Source: Qipengyuania nanhaisediminis
Lineage (GTDB): Bacteria > Pseudomonadota > Alphaproteobacteria > Sphingomonadales > Sphingomonadaceae
Length of the DNA stretch: 64,000 nucleotides
NCBI RefSeq assembly: GCF_900115585.1
Contig: NZ_FOWZ01000001.1
Span: forward strand, 434,001-498,000
Reading direction: 5' to 3'
Each line of letters starts with the position of its first letter. The first letter of the stretch is position 1. Both the position numbers and the translations under genes were made by a program. The notes below the pieces were generated by a model. That model saw only the letters and a list, made by a program, of their open reading frames with translations, was not told the DNA's origin and ran no database searches. Below, piece by piece: positions 52,471 through 62,281 of the stretch.

Positions 52471-53400
52471 ATGAGTACGCAATTCGACCAAATCGCCGAA
52501 CATGCTGCGGCAGTCGGCAAGGTCACGCCCGAAGAAGTTCTGCAGCTGCGCCGCGAATGCTGGCCCGATGGTATCATCACCAGGGCGGAGGCGGACGCGA
52601 TCTTCGCGCTCAACGACAAATTGACCGAGCGCGGGCCCGAATGGACCGAGTTTTTCGTCGAGGCGCTGAGCGTTTTCACGGTCATGCAGCTGGAGCCCAA
52701 GGGCTATGTCAGCCAGGAAAACGCCGACTGGCTGGTCGCACGGATCGACCATGACGGCGAATTCGGTTCGATGGCCGAATGCGAACTCGTCGTGAAGATT
52801 TTCGAGCGTGCGAAGAACGTCCCGCAAAGCCTGAAGGACTGGGTGATCGAACGCATGGAAGATGCCGTCCTTAACGGCACCGGGCCGACCCATCGCGGCG
52901 GCCAGATGGAAAAGGGTAACGTCACCGCCGCCGAAGCGCAGATCCTGCGCCGCGCGATCTTTGCTCCCTCCAGCGCCCGTCCGGGTGGGGTCGGGCGGTC
53001 GGAAGCCGACCTCTTGTTCCGCCTCAAGGACGCTACGCTCCACGCCGACAACGATCCGGAATGGAAGCGCCTCTTCGTGCAAGGCATCGCCAGCTACTTG
53101 CAGGGCTTCCACCTGCCCAATGCCCAGATCAGCCGCGAACGAGCTGCAGAACTGGACATCTTCATGGCCGACACCTCGCGCAGCGTCGGGCGGTTCGTCG
53201 GGCGCATGGCAAAAGCATCGCCCAACGTCTTCGGCCAGGTCTTCGGCAAGCGTGGCACAACCGCGTCGATGGAAGATCGCATCGTCGAAGCAGAAAAGGT
53301 CACCACCACCGAACAGGCGTGGCTCGACGGCAAAATTCACGCCGACGGCGAAGTCGACGAATACGAGCAGGCCTTGCTGGATTTCCTCGCGGAAGGGTGA
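52471..53400 (+). CDS. Internally repeated helical protein of unknown function (TerB-like)
   Basis: 309-residue soluble protein. Two similar helical units are visible: VTPEEVLQLRRECWPDGIITRAEADAIFALND with PEWTEFFVEAL, and VTAAEAQILRRAIFAP with GRSEADLLFRLKD and PEWKRLFVQGI. They recall the TerB-type (tellurite-resistance) four-helix fold, but the metal-binding acidic residues are not certain. No partner genes of the ter system are nearby. GGGGGA precedes the ATG. It converges on the Suf operon end. Confidence 0.65.
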   Translation: MSTQFDQIAEHAAAVGKVTPEEVLQLRRECWPDGIITRAEADAIFALNDKLTERGPEWTEFFVEALSVFTVMQLEPKGYVSQENADWLVARIDHDGEFGSMAECELVVKIFERAKNVPQSLKDWVIERMEDAVLNGTGPTHRGGQMEKGNVTAAEAQILRRAIFAPSSARPGGVGRSEADLLFRLKDATLHADNDPEWKRLFVQGIASYLQGFHLPNAQISRERAAELDIFMADTSRSVGRFVGRMAKASPNVFGQVFGKRGTTASMEDRIVEAEKVTTTEQAWLDGKIHADGEVDEYEQALLDFLAEG

Positions 53401-53424
53401 TCGGGTCCGGCCGGCGGGACCGGC

Positions 53425-53784
53425 TTAGACCATGAAGCTTTCGCCGCAGCCGCACGCGCCCTTGGCGTTGGGATTGTCGAACACGAATCCGGCGGAGAAA
53501 TCGTCCTCCACCCAGTCCATCGTACTGCCCACGAGGTAGAGGACGCTCGCCCCGTCGATGTAGAAGACGCCGCCCGGGGTCTCGATCTTCTCGTCGAACT
53601 TGGCCTCTTCGGTCACGTAATCGACCGAATAGGCGAGGCCCGAACACCCGCGGCGCGGGGTCGACAGTTTCACACCGATGGCATCGTCGGGAGCTTTGGC
53701 CATGAGGTCGGCAACGCGCTGCTCGGCCCGCGGCGTCAGGATGACGGCGGCCTTGGGTGCGGGGCGGGTGCGTGTCTCGGTCAT
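53425..53784 (-). CDS. A-type iron-sulfur carrier (SufA/ErpA-like)
   Basis: 119-residue carrier. The three Cys ligands are present: one in RRGCSGLAY and two in the end ACGCGE. It carries new clusters from the SufBCD scaffold to target proteins. Start ATG 53784 overlaps the GNAT stop (TAATG). Last gene of the SUF operon. It could be SufA or ErpA in function; they are not told apart by eye. Confidence 0.93.
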   Translation of the reverse strand: MTETRTRPAPKAAVILTPRAEQRVADLMAKAPDDAIGVKLSTPRRGCSGLAYSVDYVTEEAKFDEKIETPGGVFYIDGASVLYLVGSTMDWVEDDFSAGFVFDNPNAKGACGCGESFMV

Positions 53785-54269
53785 TACAGTCTCTTCTGCC
53801 AGAATAGCGCGTGGCCCTTGTCCGGGTCCAGTTCGTAGTCGCCGTAGCCTTGCGCGGTGTAGAGCCCCTTGGCGGAGTGGTTGCCGCTGAGGACTTCGAG
53901 CGTCACCTTGCAGGCGCCGATGCGGCGGGCCTCTGCATGGATGGCATCGAACATCGCCTTGCCCACGCCTTTGCCGCGCTGGCCATCGCGCACCACCATG
54001 TCGTGGATGTTGACCAGCGGTTTCGCGGCGAAGGTCGAATAGCCGGTGAAGCAATTGGAGAGGCCGACCGCATCATCGCCGTCGAAGGCGAGGATCGAAA
54101 AGGCGCCGGGCGTTTTTGCAAGGCCCGGAATGAGGTTTTCGCGAACCTCGTCGCCAAGCGGCTCGCCACCACCCATCGGATCGCGGGCGTAGCAGTCGAG
54201 CAATTCGACCACGGTACTCGCATCGCTTTCATCGCCATAATTGGCAATCCGGGTGGTGATTTTGCCCAT
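53784..54269 (-). CDS. GNAT-family N-acetyltransferase
   Basis: 161-residue acetyltransferase. The acetyl-CoA loop VRDGQRGKGVGKAMFDAIHAEAR and the later GNHSAKGLYTAQGY are clear. The substrate is unknown. It is coupled to the SUF genes on both sides (ATGA with the sufT-like gene and TAATG with the A-type carrier gene), an arrangement that is unusual enough to note. The long frame further 5' is antisense to the neighbour. Confidence 0.88.
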   Translation of the reverse strand: MGKITTRIANYGDESDASTVVELLDCYARDPMGGGEPLGDEVRENLIPGLAKTPGAFSILAFDGDDAVGLSNCFTGYSTFAAKPLVNIHDMVVRDGQRGKGVGKAMFDAIHAEARRIGACKVTLEVLSGNHSAKGLYTAQGYGDYELDPDKGHALFWQKRL

Positions 54270-54772
54270 CAGAGCATGCCCAGTTCGAGCCGTGCCTCGT
54301 CGGTCATCTTGTCCGGGCCCCACGGCGGATCCCAGACGAGATTTACCTCTGCATCGCGCACGCCGGGAACGCTGGCGGCACGCAATTCGACTTCGCCCGG
54401 CATGGTTTCGGCAACCGGGCAATGCGGCGTGGTCAACGTCATGGTGACGATCACGTCGGCTTCGTCCGATACCTCGACGCCGTAAATCAGGCCGAGGTCG
54501 TAGATGTTCACCGGGATTTCCGGATCGTAGATTTCTTTGAGCGCATCGACGACCGCCTGCTGCAGCTTGCCGCCGGTGCCCGTCACGCTTTCCGCTTCCG
54601 GCTTCTTCTGCAGAAAGCCTTCGAGGTAATCGCGCTTACGCTCCAGCTTCTCGCCCGCGGTTTCGTCGGGGTCGATCGCATCGGACACACGCGCACGCGG
54701 AGGCTTCCCGACCACCGTGTCCGCCGGCGATGGTGCGGCAATGAAATCCTTGTCGTCAGACGGTTTGTTCAT
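54269..54772 (-). CDS. SUF-system Fe-S assembly protein (SufT/MIP18-like, DUF59)
   Basis: 167-residue protein with a DUF59/MIP18 domain in its second half (DALKEIYDPEIPVNIYDLGLIYGVEV, then MTLTTPHCPVAE and VWDPPWGPDKMTDEAR). The N-terminal ~60 residues are charged and disordered. Such proteins help mature Fe-S proteins, and in other bacteria they are part of SUF operons. It overlaps sufS (ATGA at 54769-54772) and the GNAT gene. Confidence 0.9.
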   Translation of the reverse strand: MNKPSDDKDFIAAPSPADTVVGKPPRARVSDAIDPDETAGEKLERKRDYLEGFLQKKPEAESVTGTGGKLQQAVVDALKEIYDPEIPVNIYDLGLIYGVEVSDEADVIVTMTLTTPHCPVAETMPGEVELRAASVPGVRDAEVNLVWDPPWGPDKMTDEARLELGML

Positions 54773-55986
54773 CCGAAGATCCTCCGGGTCCTTTCAATGC
54801 CCCGCATTAGGGCGGCAATGTCGTTCTCGTCGCTGTAGAGGCCAAAGCTGGCGCGTGCGGTTGCGGGCACGCCGAGATGCTCCATCAGAGGCTGTGCGCA
54901 GTGATGGCCTGCGCGGATCGCCACGTTCTCTTCATCCAATATGGTGCCGAGATCGTGCGGGTGAACCCCTTCGAGAGCAAAGGAGACGATCCCCGCGCTT
55001 TCTTCGGGTCCGAACAGCGTCACGGCATTCGTGCGGCGCAATTCCTCGCGCAGCTTTCTCGCAAGGCCGTTCTCGTGTTCGTACAGCTTATCGGGGTCCT
55101 GCGCGGCCACGTAATCGATCGCCGCATGGAGCGCGATCGCCTCGGTGATCATCGGCGTTCCCGCTTCGAAACGCTGCGGCGGCGGGGCATAGGTCGTGCC
55201 TTCGAACGAGACCTTGTCGATCATCGCACCGCCACCCTGCCAAGGGGGCATGGAGTCGAGGATGTCTTCACGCGCCCACAGCACGCCGATCCCGGTCGGG
55301 CCGTAGAGTTTGTGGCCCGAGAAGGCATAGAAGTCGCAATCCAGCGCCTTCATGTCGAGCGTCATGCGCGGTGCCGCCTGGCAGCCGTCGAGCAGGATCT
55401 TAGCACCGACCGAATGGGCGAGATCCGCAGCCTTGCGCGCATCGAGCACGCTGCCGAGGACGTTCGAGACATGGGCCAGCGCCACCAGCTTGGTGCGCGG
55501 GCCGATCATCGCCTCCAGCGCGCCGAGGTCGATGCAGCCGTTTTCGGTCAGCGGGCAGACGTCGATCTGCGCGCCCGTGCGCTCGGCCACCATCTGCCAG
55601 GGCACGATGTTGGAATGGTGTTCAAGCGTCGACAGCACGATGCGGTCGCCTTCGGTCAGCCGGGTCATGCCCCAGCTTGCGGCGACGAGATTGATCGCTT
55701 CGGTCGCGCCGCGCACGAACACGATCTCGTTTTCCGACTGCGCGCCGGTGAAGTCCGCAACGCGCCTGCGTGCGGCCTCATAGCCCTGCGTCATCATCGC
55801 GCTGCGCGAGTAGACGCCGCGGTGCACGGTCGCGTAATCCCTGCCCATGGCGCGCGACATGGCGTCGATCACCGCCTGCGGTTTCTGCGCCGTGGCGGCC
55901 GTGTCGAGGTAGTGCCAAGGGGCGCCGTCAGGCGTCAGCAGGCCCGGGAAATCGGCCTTGCGGGTCAGTGTTGCCGTGTCGCTCAC
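54769..55986 (-). CDS. sufS: Cysteine desulfurase SufS
   Basis: 405-residue PLP enzyme that takes sulfur from cysteine for cluster building. The PLP Lys is in SGHKLYGPTGIGVLW and the active Cys in RAGHHCAQPLMEHL. A class V aminotransferase fold is clear from the N-terminal YLDTAATAQKPQAVIDA. The GTG start overlaps sufD (GTGA). No SufE or SufU partner is in this operon; it may be elsewhere. Confidence 0.95.
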   Translation of the reverse strand: MSDTATLTRKADFPGLLTPDGAPWHYLDTAATAQKPQAVIDAMSRAMGRDYATVHRGVYSRSAMMTQGYEAARRRVADFTGAQSENEIVFVRGATEAINLVAASWGMTRLTEGDRIVLSTLEHHSNIVPWQMVAERTGAQIDVCPLTENGCIDLGALEAMIGPRTKLVALAHVSNVLGSVLDARKAADLAHSVGAKILLDGCQAAPRMTLDMKALDCDFYAFSGHKLYGPTGIGVLWAREDILDSMPPWQGGGAMIDKVSFEGTTYAPPPQRFEAGTPMITEAIALHAAIDYVAAQDPDKLYEHENGLARKLREELRRTNAVTLFGPEESAGIVSFALEGVHPHDLGTILDEENVAIRAGHHCAQPLMEHLGVPATARASFGLYSDENDIAALMRGIERTRRIFG

Positions 55987-56753
55987 AGGTGCTTGTCCAG
56001 CTTGTCGAGCGCGATGCGCAGCAGGCGTTCCTGCTCGGCCTCGTCGTCCAGTTCCACCAGCGCATCGCCGATGAAGGCCTGCACCAGCAGGCGGCGCGAC
56101 GCTTCGGGGGAAAGCCCGCGCGCAGCCATGTAGAAACGCGCATTCTCGTCCATCTGGCCGACGCTGGCGCCGTGTTCGCACTTCACGTCGTCCGCAAAGA
56201 TTTCGAGCTGCGGCACGGCATTCACGCTCGCGCCCTTTTCAAGCAGCAGGCCCTTGAAACTTTGCGCAGCATCGGTCTTCTGCGCGTCGCGCACAACATC
56301 GATCCGGCCGAGGAAGTTGCCCGTGCCCTTACCCCAGTGGACGCTGCGCACGATCTGGTTGCTGGTTGCGTTCGGCTCTTCATGGGCCACCCGCGTGACG
56401 AATTCGCGCACGGTCGAGCGACCGCCCACCGTGATGCCGCCCATTTCGAAATGAGCACCTTCGGCAAGGGTCAGGACAACCTCGACCCGGCCCAGCTGCG
56501 CACCGGCGATGACGCCGAACAGTTCGAAACGCGCGCCCTTGCCGATCTTGACCCGCAAGCGGCGCAGTTCGACGCCGTCGGGATCGGCATTCTCGTCGGA
56601 GATAACCAGTGTTTCGCGCAAGGTCTCGCCGGCGGGGACTTCGATGTCCTGCCAGCGGTCGAATACGCCGAGGTCCATGCCGGCCAGCGCATCCGTGTCC
56701 GAATAGCGCCACGCCTCGTCCTTGCGGGTGGGGAAAGCGACGTCCTGGGTCAT
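55983..56753 (-). CDS. sufD: Fe-S cluster scaffold protein SufD
   Basis: 256-residue protein, a short form of the SufB/SufD family. The C-terminal beta-helix core has the family patterns (KTDAAQSFKGLLLEKGASV, LEIFADDVKCEHGASVGQMDE, LSPEASRRLLVQAFIGDALVEL). With SufB and SufC it forms the SufBC2D scaffold. The start overlaps sufC (ATGA). The N-terminal domain is shorter than in E. coli. Confidence 0.94.
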   Translation of the reverse strand: MTQDVAFPTRKDEAWRYSDTDALAGMDLGVFDRWQDIEVPAGETLRETLVISDENADPDGVELRRLRVKIGKGARFELFGVIAGAQLGRVEVVLTLAEGAHFEMGGITVGGRSTVREFVTRVAHEEPNATSNQIVRSVHWGKGTGNFLGRIDVVRDAQKTDAAQSFKGLLLEKGASVNAVPQLEIFADDVKCEHGASVGQMDENARFYMAARGLSPEASRRLLVQAFIGDALVELDDEAEQERLLRIALDKLDKHL

Positions 56754-57502
56754 GCAGGCTCCGCCATCACCGCGTCATAGCCTTCGTTCTCGAGCCGCAG
56801 CGCAAGCTCCGGTCCGCCGGTCTTGACGATGCGGCCCTTGCTCAGGATCGAGACCTTGTCGGGCTTCACCACGTCGAGCAGGCGCTGGTAGTGGGTGATC
56901 AACAGGACACCCTTGCCGCTGTCGCGCATGATCGCATTGATGCCATCGCCCACCACGCGCAGCGCATCGATGTCGAGACCGCTGTCGGTTTCGTCGAGCA
57001 CGGCAAAGGCAGGGTCGAGGATGCCCATCTGGACCATCTCGGCGCGCTTCTTCTCACCACCGGAAAAGCCGACGTTCACATTGCGCTTGAGCATGTCCAT
57101 GTCGAGCTTCAGCAGGGCGGCCTTTTCCTTGGCCAGCTTCAGGAATTCGCCGCCCGAGAGCGGTTCTTCACCGCGGCCCTTGCGCTGGGCATTGAGCGCC
57201 TCGCGCAGGAACTGGACATTGGACACGCCGGGAATTTCGACCGGATACTGGAAGCCGAGGAACAGCCCTGCCGCAGCGCGCTCGTGCGGTTCCATGTCGA
57301 GCAGGTCCTGGCCGCGGAAGGTGACCGAGCCGCCCGTCACTTCGTAGCCCGGACGGCCGCCGAGCACATAGGACAGCGTGGACTTGCCCGCGCCGTTGGG
57401 CCCCATGATGGCATGGATTTCGCCCGCAGCCACTTCCAGGCTGAGGCCATTGAGAATGGTCTTGCCGTCGATTTCGGCGGTGAGATTGTCAATCTTGAGC
57501 AT
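56750..57502 (-). CDS. sufC: Fe-S assembly ATPase SufC
   Basis: 250-residue ABC-type ATPase. Walker A is GPNGAGKST, the signature segment is FSGGEKKRAEM, and Walker B is AVLDETDSGLDIDAL. It drives the SufB-SufD scaffold. It lies 23 nt downstream of the third inserted gene, the only gap over 4 nt in the operon. Confidence 0.96.
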   Translation of the reverse strand: MLKIDNLTAEIDGKTILNGLSLEVAAGEIHAIMGPNGAGKSTLSYVLGGRPGYEVTGGSVTFRGQDLLDMEPHERAAAGLFLGFQYPVEIPGVSNVQFLREALNAQRKGRGEEPLSGGEFLKLAKEKAALLKLDMDMLKRNVNVGFSGGEKKRAEMVQMGILDPAFAVLDETDSGLDIDALRVVGDGINAIMRDSGKGVLLITHYQRLLDVVKPDKVSILSKGRIVKTGGPELALRLENEGYDAVMAEPA

Positions 57503-57524
57503 CGGTATGTCCTGTTCGCGCCGC

Positions 57525-58199
57525 TTAGCTATTGGGCACTTGGTCTTGCGCCGTATTGTCCGCGATTTCCGATCCCGGGCAGCGACGCATCTCGAACTGC
57601 ATCATGCGCGTGAGGCGCAGCAGCTCGGTTGAATAATTCATCAGGGCGAGGCGATCTTCGTCGCTATATTCGTCCTTGTCGTGGATGTGCTCCAGCTTCG
57701 GGCCTTCCGTGGCTGCGAAGTCCTCGCGCTGGGTGCGAAGCTCGGTGACGCGCGCCACGCAGGCGGCGTCGACCGTCGTTTCCTGTTCCGCACGATACCG
57801 GCGGTGATTGGAAAGACCGGCCGCAATCAAGCCGTCGAGATCAGCGCCGCGCGCGACATGGATGCGGCGGATCGTCTCGAAGATCTCCGCGACATGTTCG
57901 GGGCTGGCTTCATCGGTGCGCCCGCGCTCGGACAAGCGATCGTTAGCGCCCTGCTCCAGCTTGACTGCCTGCTTGGCGCAGCGCTGGATATCGCCTCGAT
58001 ACTGGTCAGCGAACCCTCTTCCGTCGCCGACGATGTAGTTCCCGCTCTTGAGGCAGCTGTAATAGTCATCGACGAAAGCGCCGATGAGGCTCGGGTATTC
58101 GAGTGCCCAGGTTTCGGAATCTTCCGGATACTCGGCTGTTACGGCTTCGCCTGCCTGAGAACTGACAAGCAGTAGGGAGGCGGCAGTAGCAAGGATCAT
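57525..58199 (-). CDS. Exported protein of unknown function in the SUF operon
   Basis: 224-residue protein with a signal peptide (LATAASLLLVSSQAGEA) and a mainly helical mature part with four Cys (SCLKSG, QRCAKQ, DAACVAR, RRCPGSE), perhaps two disulfides. No family is recognised. It overlaps the DUF559 gene by ATGA and precedes sufC by 23 nt. It is the third of three unrelated genes between sufB and sufC. Confidence 0.7.
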   Translation of the reverse strand: MILATAASLLLVSSQAGEAVTAEYPEDSETWALEYPSLIGAFVDDYYSCLKSGNYIVGDGRGFADQYRGDIQRCAKQAVKLEQGANDRLSERGRTDEASPEHVAEIFETIRRIHVARGADLDGLIAAGLSNHRRYRAEQETTVDAACVARVTELRTQREDFAATEGPKLEHIHDKDEYSDEDRLALMNYSTELLRLTRMMQFEMRRCPGSEIADNTAQDQVPNS

Positions 58200-58681
58200 C
58201 GGTTGGCTCCTTCGTGATCGGCGCGGCGCTGGCGCTTGTCGGCGATACGGCTGCGCATGCCGAGCGTGATGCGTTCGAGCACGGCATCCATGTTTTCGAG
58301 GATGTCCTTGGCGGCGATGCGCATCACGCGGATGCCGACAGCCTCGAGGCTCTTGTCGCGGCGCTTGGCGAGCGTGTCGTTCTGGCCCTCCTCGTCGATG
58401 GCGATCGCCATGCCGAGCTTGTGACAGTTGAAGTCGACGATCGCGCTGCCGACGACGGCATGGCGCTTGAAGGTGAAGGGGCCGAGATTGGCCTTGGCGA
58501 ACTTTTCGGCCAGCGCCTTGTGCGCCTCGGTAGAGTGGCGCCGCATTTCGCGTGCCTGTTCATGCAGCGCATCGAGCCGCTTCTCGGAAATCTCCCAGCC
58601 GCGGCCCTTCTTCTTGATCGAAGGGGCCTCGTCACCGGTTTCGGACGGATCGCGGAGTTGGAGGGTCTTGCGGTCGGTCAC
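58196..58681 (-). CDS. DUF559 domain (Vsr-like endonuclease fold) protein in the SUF operon
   Basis: 161-residue protein. The segment EAHKALAEKFAKANLGPFTFKRHAVVGSAIVDFNCHKLGMAIAIDEEGQ has the DUF559 pattern, related to Vsr-type restriction-like nucleases, including the D...E region (VDF and IDEEG). The N-terminal 45 residues are charged. DUF559 proteins occur as small standalone genes and their activity is mostly untested. It is coupled to genes on both sides by ATGA overlaps and so is co-expressed with sufB. Confidence 0.85.
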   Translation of the reverse strand: MTDRKTLQLRDPSETGDEAPSIKKKGRGWEISEKRLDALHEQAREMRRHSTEAHKALAEKFAKANLGPFTFKRHAVVGSAIVDFNCHKLGMAIAIDEEGQNDTLAKRRDKSLEAVGIRVMRIAAKDILENMDAVLERITLGMRSRIADKRQRRADHEGANR

Positions 58682-59009
58682 TGGGCTTCAGCCTTTTCTT
58701 GCGCGTCCATGAGCAGGCTACGCGCCAACCCTTCGTGTATTTCATCGAACTCGGCTTGAGATGCCGCCATGGTCGGCACCGCCCCGCTCTCAAGGGCGGT
58801 CGATCGTTGCGCATCACAGGCCCGGAGGATCACAGCTACGACCTCGTCCTGTGAGCCCGCGTCCGGGGCAGACCCGGCAGCCTCGTCATTGATGCAATTT
58901 GCATAGGCGAGGGTCGCAGTCGAGACATCCTCGAACGACGCCTCTTTCTCCGCACTCTGCCCGCACGCAGCAGCGAATAGGGCACAACCCAGAATCCATT
59001 CGCGCCGCA

Positions 59010-59013
<4 letters not shown>
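58678..59013 (-). CDS. Small lipoprotein of unknown function in the SUF operon
   Basis: 111-residue lipoprotein; [17 protein letters not shown] is a clear signal with a lipobox. The mature part is helical and acidic, with two Cys (NCINDE, RACDAQ). It overlaps sufB by ATGA and the DUF559 gene by ATGA. It has the same general makeup as the exported protein at 57525 (Cys spaced in a short helical domain), but no clear homology is seen by eye. Confidence 0.72.
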
Positions 59014-60502
<1,489 letters not shown>

Positions 60503-60506
<4 letters not shown>

Positions 60507-60913
60507 GCGAGTTCCTTTTCCTGCGCCAGCTGCACCAGGCTGATGTCAGCCAGCGCCCTGCGCAAAGTTTCGTTCACCAGCGGCCAGTGCGGCCTGACCC
60601 GGCATTCATGATCGACCGAACAATCGGTTCCCTCGACACAGGCGGTGAGGGCGATGGGGCCTTCGACGGCCTCGACGATATCGGCCAGGCTGATTGCTGC
60701 AGCCGGCCGGGCCAGCTGCAAGCCGCCGCCTGCACCGCGTACCGAACGGAGCAACCCTGCGCCCACCAGCTTGCTGACCAGCTTCTGCACGGTGGGTGCA
60801 GGAAGGCCGGTTTCCGCAGCCAGTTCGGACGCACTTACCCTGCCCCCGCCGCAATGGCGGGCCGCTTGGCTCATCGTGACGACAGCGTAATCTGCAAGGT
60901 TCGAAAGGCGCAT
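60503..60913 (-). CDS. Rrf2-family Fe-S regulator of the SUF operon
   Basis: 136-residue winged-helix regulator. The N-terminal domain has [16 protein letters not shown] and [33 protein letters not shown]. Three Cys in the C-terminal part ([14 protein letters not shown]) can hold a [2Fe-2S] cluster, as in IscR. This matches the SUF-system Rrf2 regulator of alphaproteobacteria, which adjusts suf expression to cluster demand. It heads the operon, so it is probably autoregulated through the dyad at 60920-60942. Confidence 0.93.
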
Positions 60914-60919
60914 ATCTTA

Positions 60920-60942
60920 AATCGGACGAATCTGTTCCGATT
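60920..60942. promoter_or_regulatory. Operator-like dyad in front of the SUF operon
   Basis: AATCGGA (60920-60926) and TCCGATT (60936-60942) are perfect 7-bp inverted arms with a 9-nt spacer. They begin 7 nt upstream of the ATG of the Rrf2 gene. The position and symmetry suit a dimeric repressor such as Rrf2/IscR-type proteins. Confidence 0.6.
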
Positions 60943-61012
60943 AGCCACGTATGGGCGCAAACCCGCGGTTTCAACGGATTTCCGCTTGTTGCGAGTCGTT
61001 AGCAGTTCTGGC

Positions 61013-61930
61013 TTAGTTGGGGGTGCGGCCGAGCTGGCGGTCCTGGCTGCCGCCGAACAGGTCGACCGAGGAATAGCCGTCGGGCCCAAGCATGTCGCGG
61101 ACCGGGGTTTCCTTGTTCACCTCAAGCCGGCGCGGCGTGCGCCCGGTGAACTCGCGGATTTCCTTGATCATGTGTGCCTGGTCGTAAAACGCATCGCGGA
61201 TTTCCGCTTCGAGTTCGGGGTCAAGCTGCGGCAGCGACAGGATCGTGGCGGCGCGAACCGCACGATAGCGGCGAATCAGGCGAACCGGGGGCTGGCCGAA
61301 GAAGCGCGTGACGAGGCGCTGCATCTGCCGTTCCGAATAGGGCAGCTTGTCCTGCAATTCCTCGATGTCCGGCTTGAACGAAGAGGACAGCCACTGCAGC
61401 GTCGTGTCGATCACCTGGACATGGCGCTCGGACAATTCGCTGATCCCGCACCGCACGATGTCGGCCAGTTCTTCGAGGCCGGCCTTCTCGTCCATCCTGC
61501 CCTCGCGCACGGCAAGGGGAAGCGCCTTCAGCCGGTCTTGCAGATCGGGAGCGAAAGCCTTTTCGATCGGGACGAAACAATCGTGGTATTCGTTCACGGG
61601 CAGGCCCGTCAGCGCAGCCCAGCCGCGAAAGTTCAGCGAGAAGCCCAGCATCAGCATGGGGCCATGAATATGGAATTCGCGCGCCTTCAGCAGCGCGCCT
61701 TGCATCACGACATTGCCTGTTCGCGATGGCTTGCCCTTCTCGAAGAATACGTCCGCCGAACCCTGAGGCACTACGGCGAGTTGTCCGGAATAGGCGGGCA
61801 GGCAGTCCTCGAACCCCGGCGCTTGCGCCCGGAAGATGTAAAGCGAATTGCAATAGGGCTTCAGGTCCGCCGGGGCTTCGATAAATTCGAAGCTGTACGG
61901 AAGGCCATCTGCCCCGTTTGGATTTTCCAA
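61013..61930 (-). CDS. AraC-family transcriptional regulator
   Basis: 305-residue regulator with a sensor-like N-terminal half (SFEFIEAPADLKPYCNSLYIF through MLGFSLNFRGWAALTG) and a C-terminal AraC DNA-binding domain (LPYSERQMQRLVTRFFGQPPVRLIRRYRAVRAA, then DQAHMIKEIREFTGRTPRRL). The family is clear; effector and target are unknown. It stands alone, downstream of the 351-nt gap. Confidence 0.9.
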   Translation of the reverse strand: MENPNGADGLPYSFEFIEAPADLKPYCNSLYIFRAQAPGFEDCLPAYSGQLAVVPQGSADVFFEKGKPSRTGNVVMQGALLKAREFHIHGPMLMLGFSLNFRGWAALTGLPVNEYHDCFVPIEKAFAPDLQDRLKALPLAVREGRMDEKAGLEELADIVRCGISELSERHVQVIDTTLQWLSSSFKPDIEELQDKLPYSERQMQRLVTRFFGQPPVRLIRRYRAVRAATILSLPQLDPELEAEIRDAFYDQAHMIKEIREFTGRTPRRLEVNKETPVRDMLGPDGYSSVDLFGGSQDRQLGRTPN

Positions 61931-62060
61931 GCTCTGTCCCCTGCGACCCGAGCACCCATTCGTGCGCAGTAACTAGCGTTGCGCGATTAAACAGGCAATT
62001 GTCCTATGTTTATGTCCGGAATGTGACGGGGCAAAATGAAGTGCAGAATTCCAGCCGGAC

Positions 62061-62091
62061 AAAAAAAGGGCGGCCCGTTGAGAGCCGCCCT
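62061..62091 (-). terminator. Minus-strand Rho-independent terminator
   Basis: AGGGCGGC (62067-62074) and GCCGCCCT (62084-62091) form a perfect 8-bp stem with a 9-nt loop. Seven As at 62061-62067 give a T-run in the minus direction. No minus-strand gene lies directly upstream, which suggests it ends a small RNA. Confidence 0.85.
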
Positions 62092-62166
62092 CTATAGTTG
62101 AGAACTCGTTGCAAAGCTGCTCCGAGCCCTTCGGGTCGCAGGTGCTGAATAGAACGAGTCGGCCGA
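62061..62166 (-). ncRNA. Candidate small RNA (about 106 nt)
   Basis: A near-consensus promoter (-35 TTGAAA, -10 TACAAT) reads into a structured stretch that ends at a strong terminator. The middle can fold: ACTCGTT near the 5' end pairs with AACGAGT about 40 nt later, and inside them CCCGAAGGG forms a small hairpin with an outer CTG/CAG pair. There is no ORF with a start and ribosome-binding site. The RNA family is not recognised, and the existence of the transcript is a prediction. Confidence 0.5.
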
Positions 62167-62172
62167 TTTTTG

Positions 62173-62199
62173 ATTGTATGCATGCGACACTCGTTTCAA
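62173..62199 (-). promoter_or_regulatory. Candidate promoter of the small RNA
   Basis: On the minus strand, -35 TTGAAA (62194-62199) and -10 TACAAT (62173-62178) are separated by 15 nt, a short but usable spacer. The predicted start is near 62166. Confidence 0.45.
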
Positions 62200-62281
62200 T
62201 TCAGGCAACTTTGGCGGAATTTTACAATGACTTGAGGCGCTCGCTCGACAGCCGATTGCGGCTGCGTCATAGCGCCCGCCC

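Larger units (their letters stand above)
61931..62281. other. 351-nt intergenic region between the AraC regulator and pyrD
   Basis: The only gap over 300 nt in the window. It holds a candidate minus-strand small RNA with promoter and terminator (see separate entries) and would also contain the promoters of the AraC gene (minus) and pyrD (plus), which I could not place. No ORF with a credible start was found. Confidence 0.8.

Noticed and set aside
53404..53425. GC-rich inverted repeat (GGTCC / GGACC) between the TerB-like gene and the SUF operon end
   Set aside because: Short stem and no T-run on either side; not called as a terminator.
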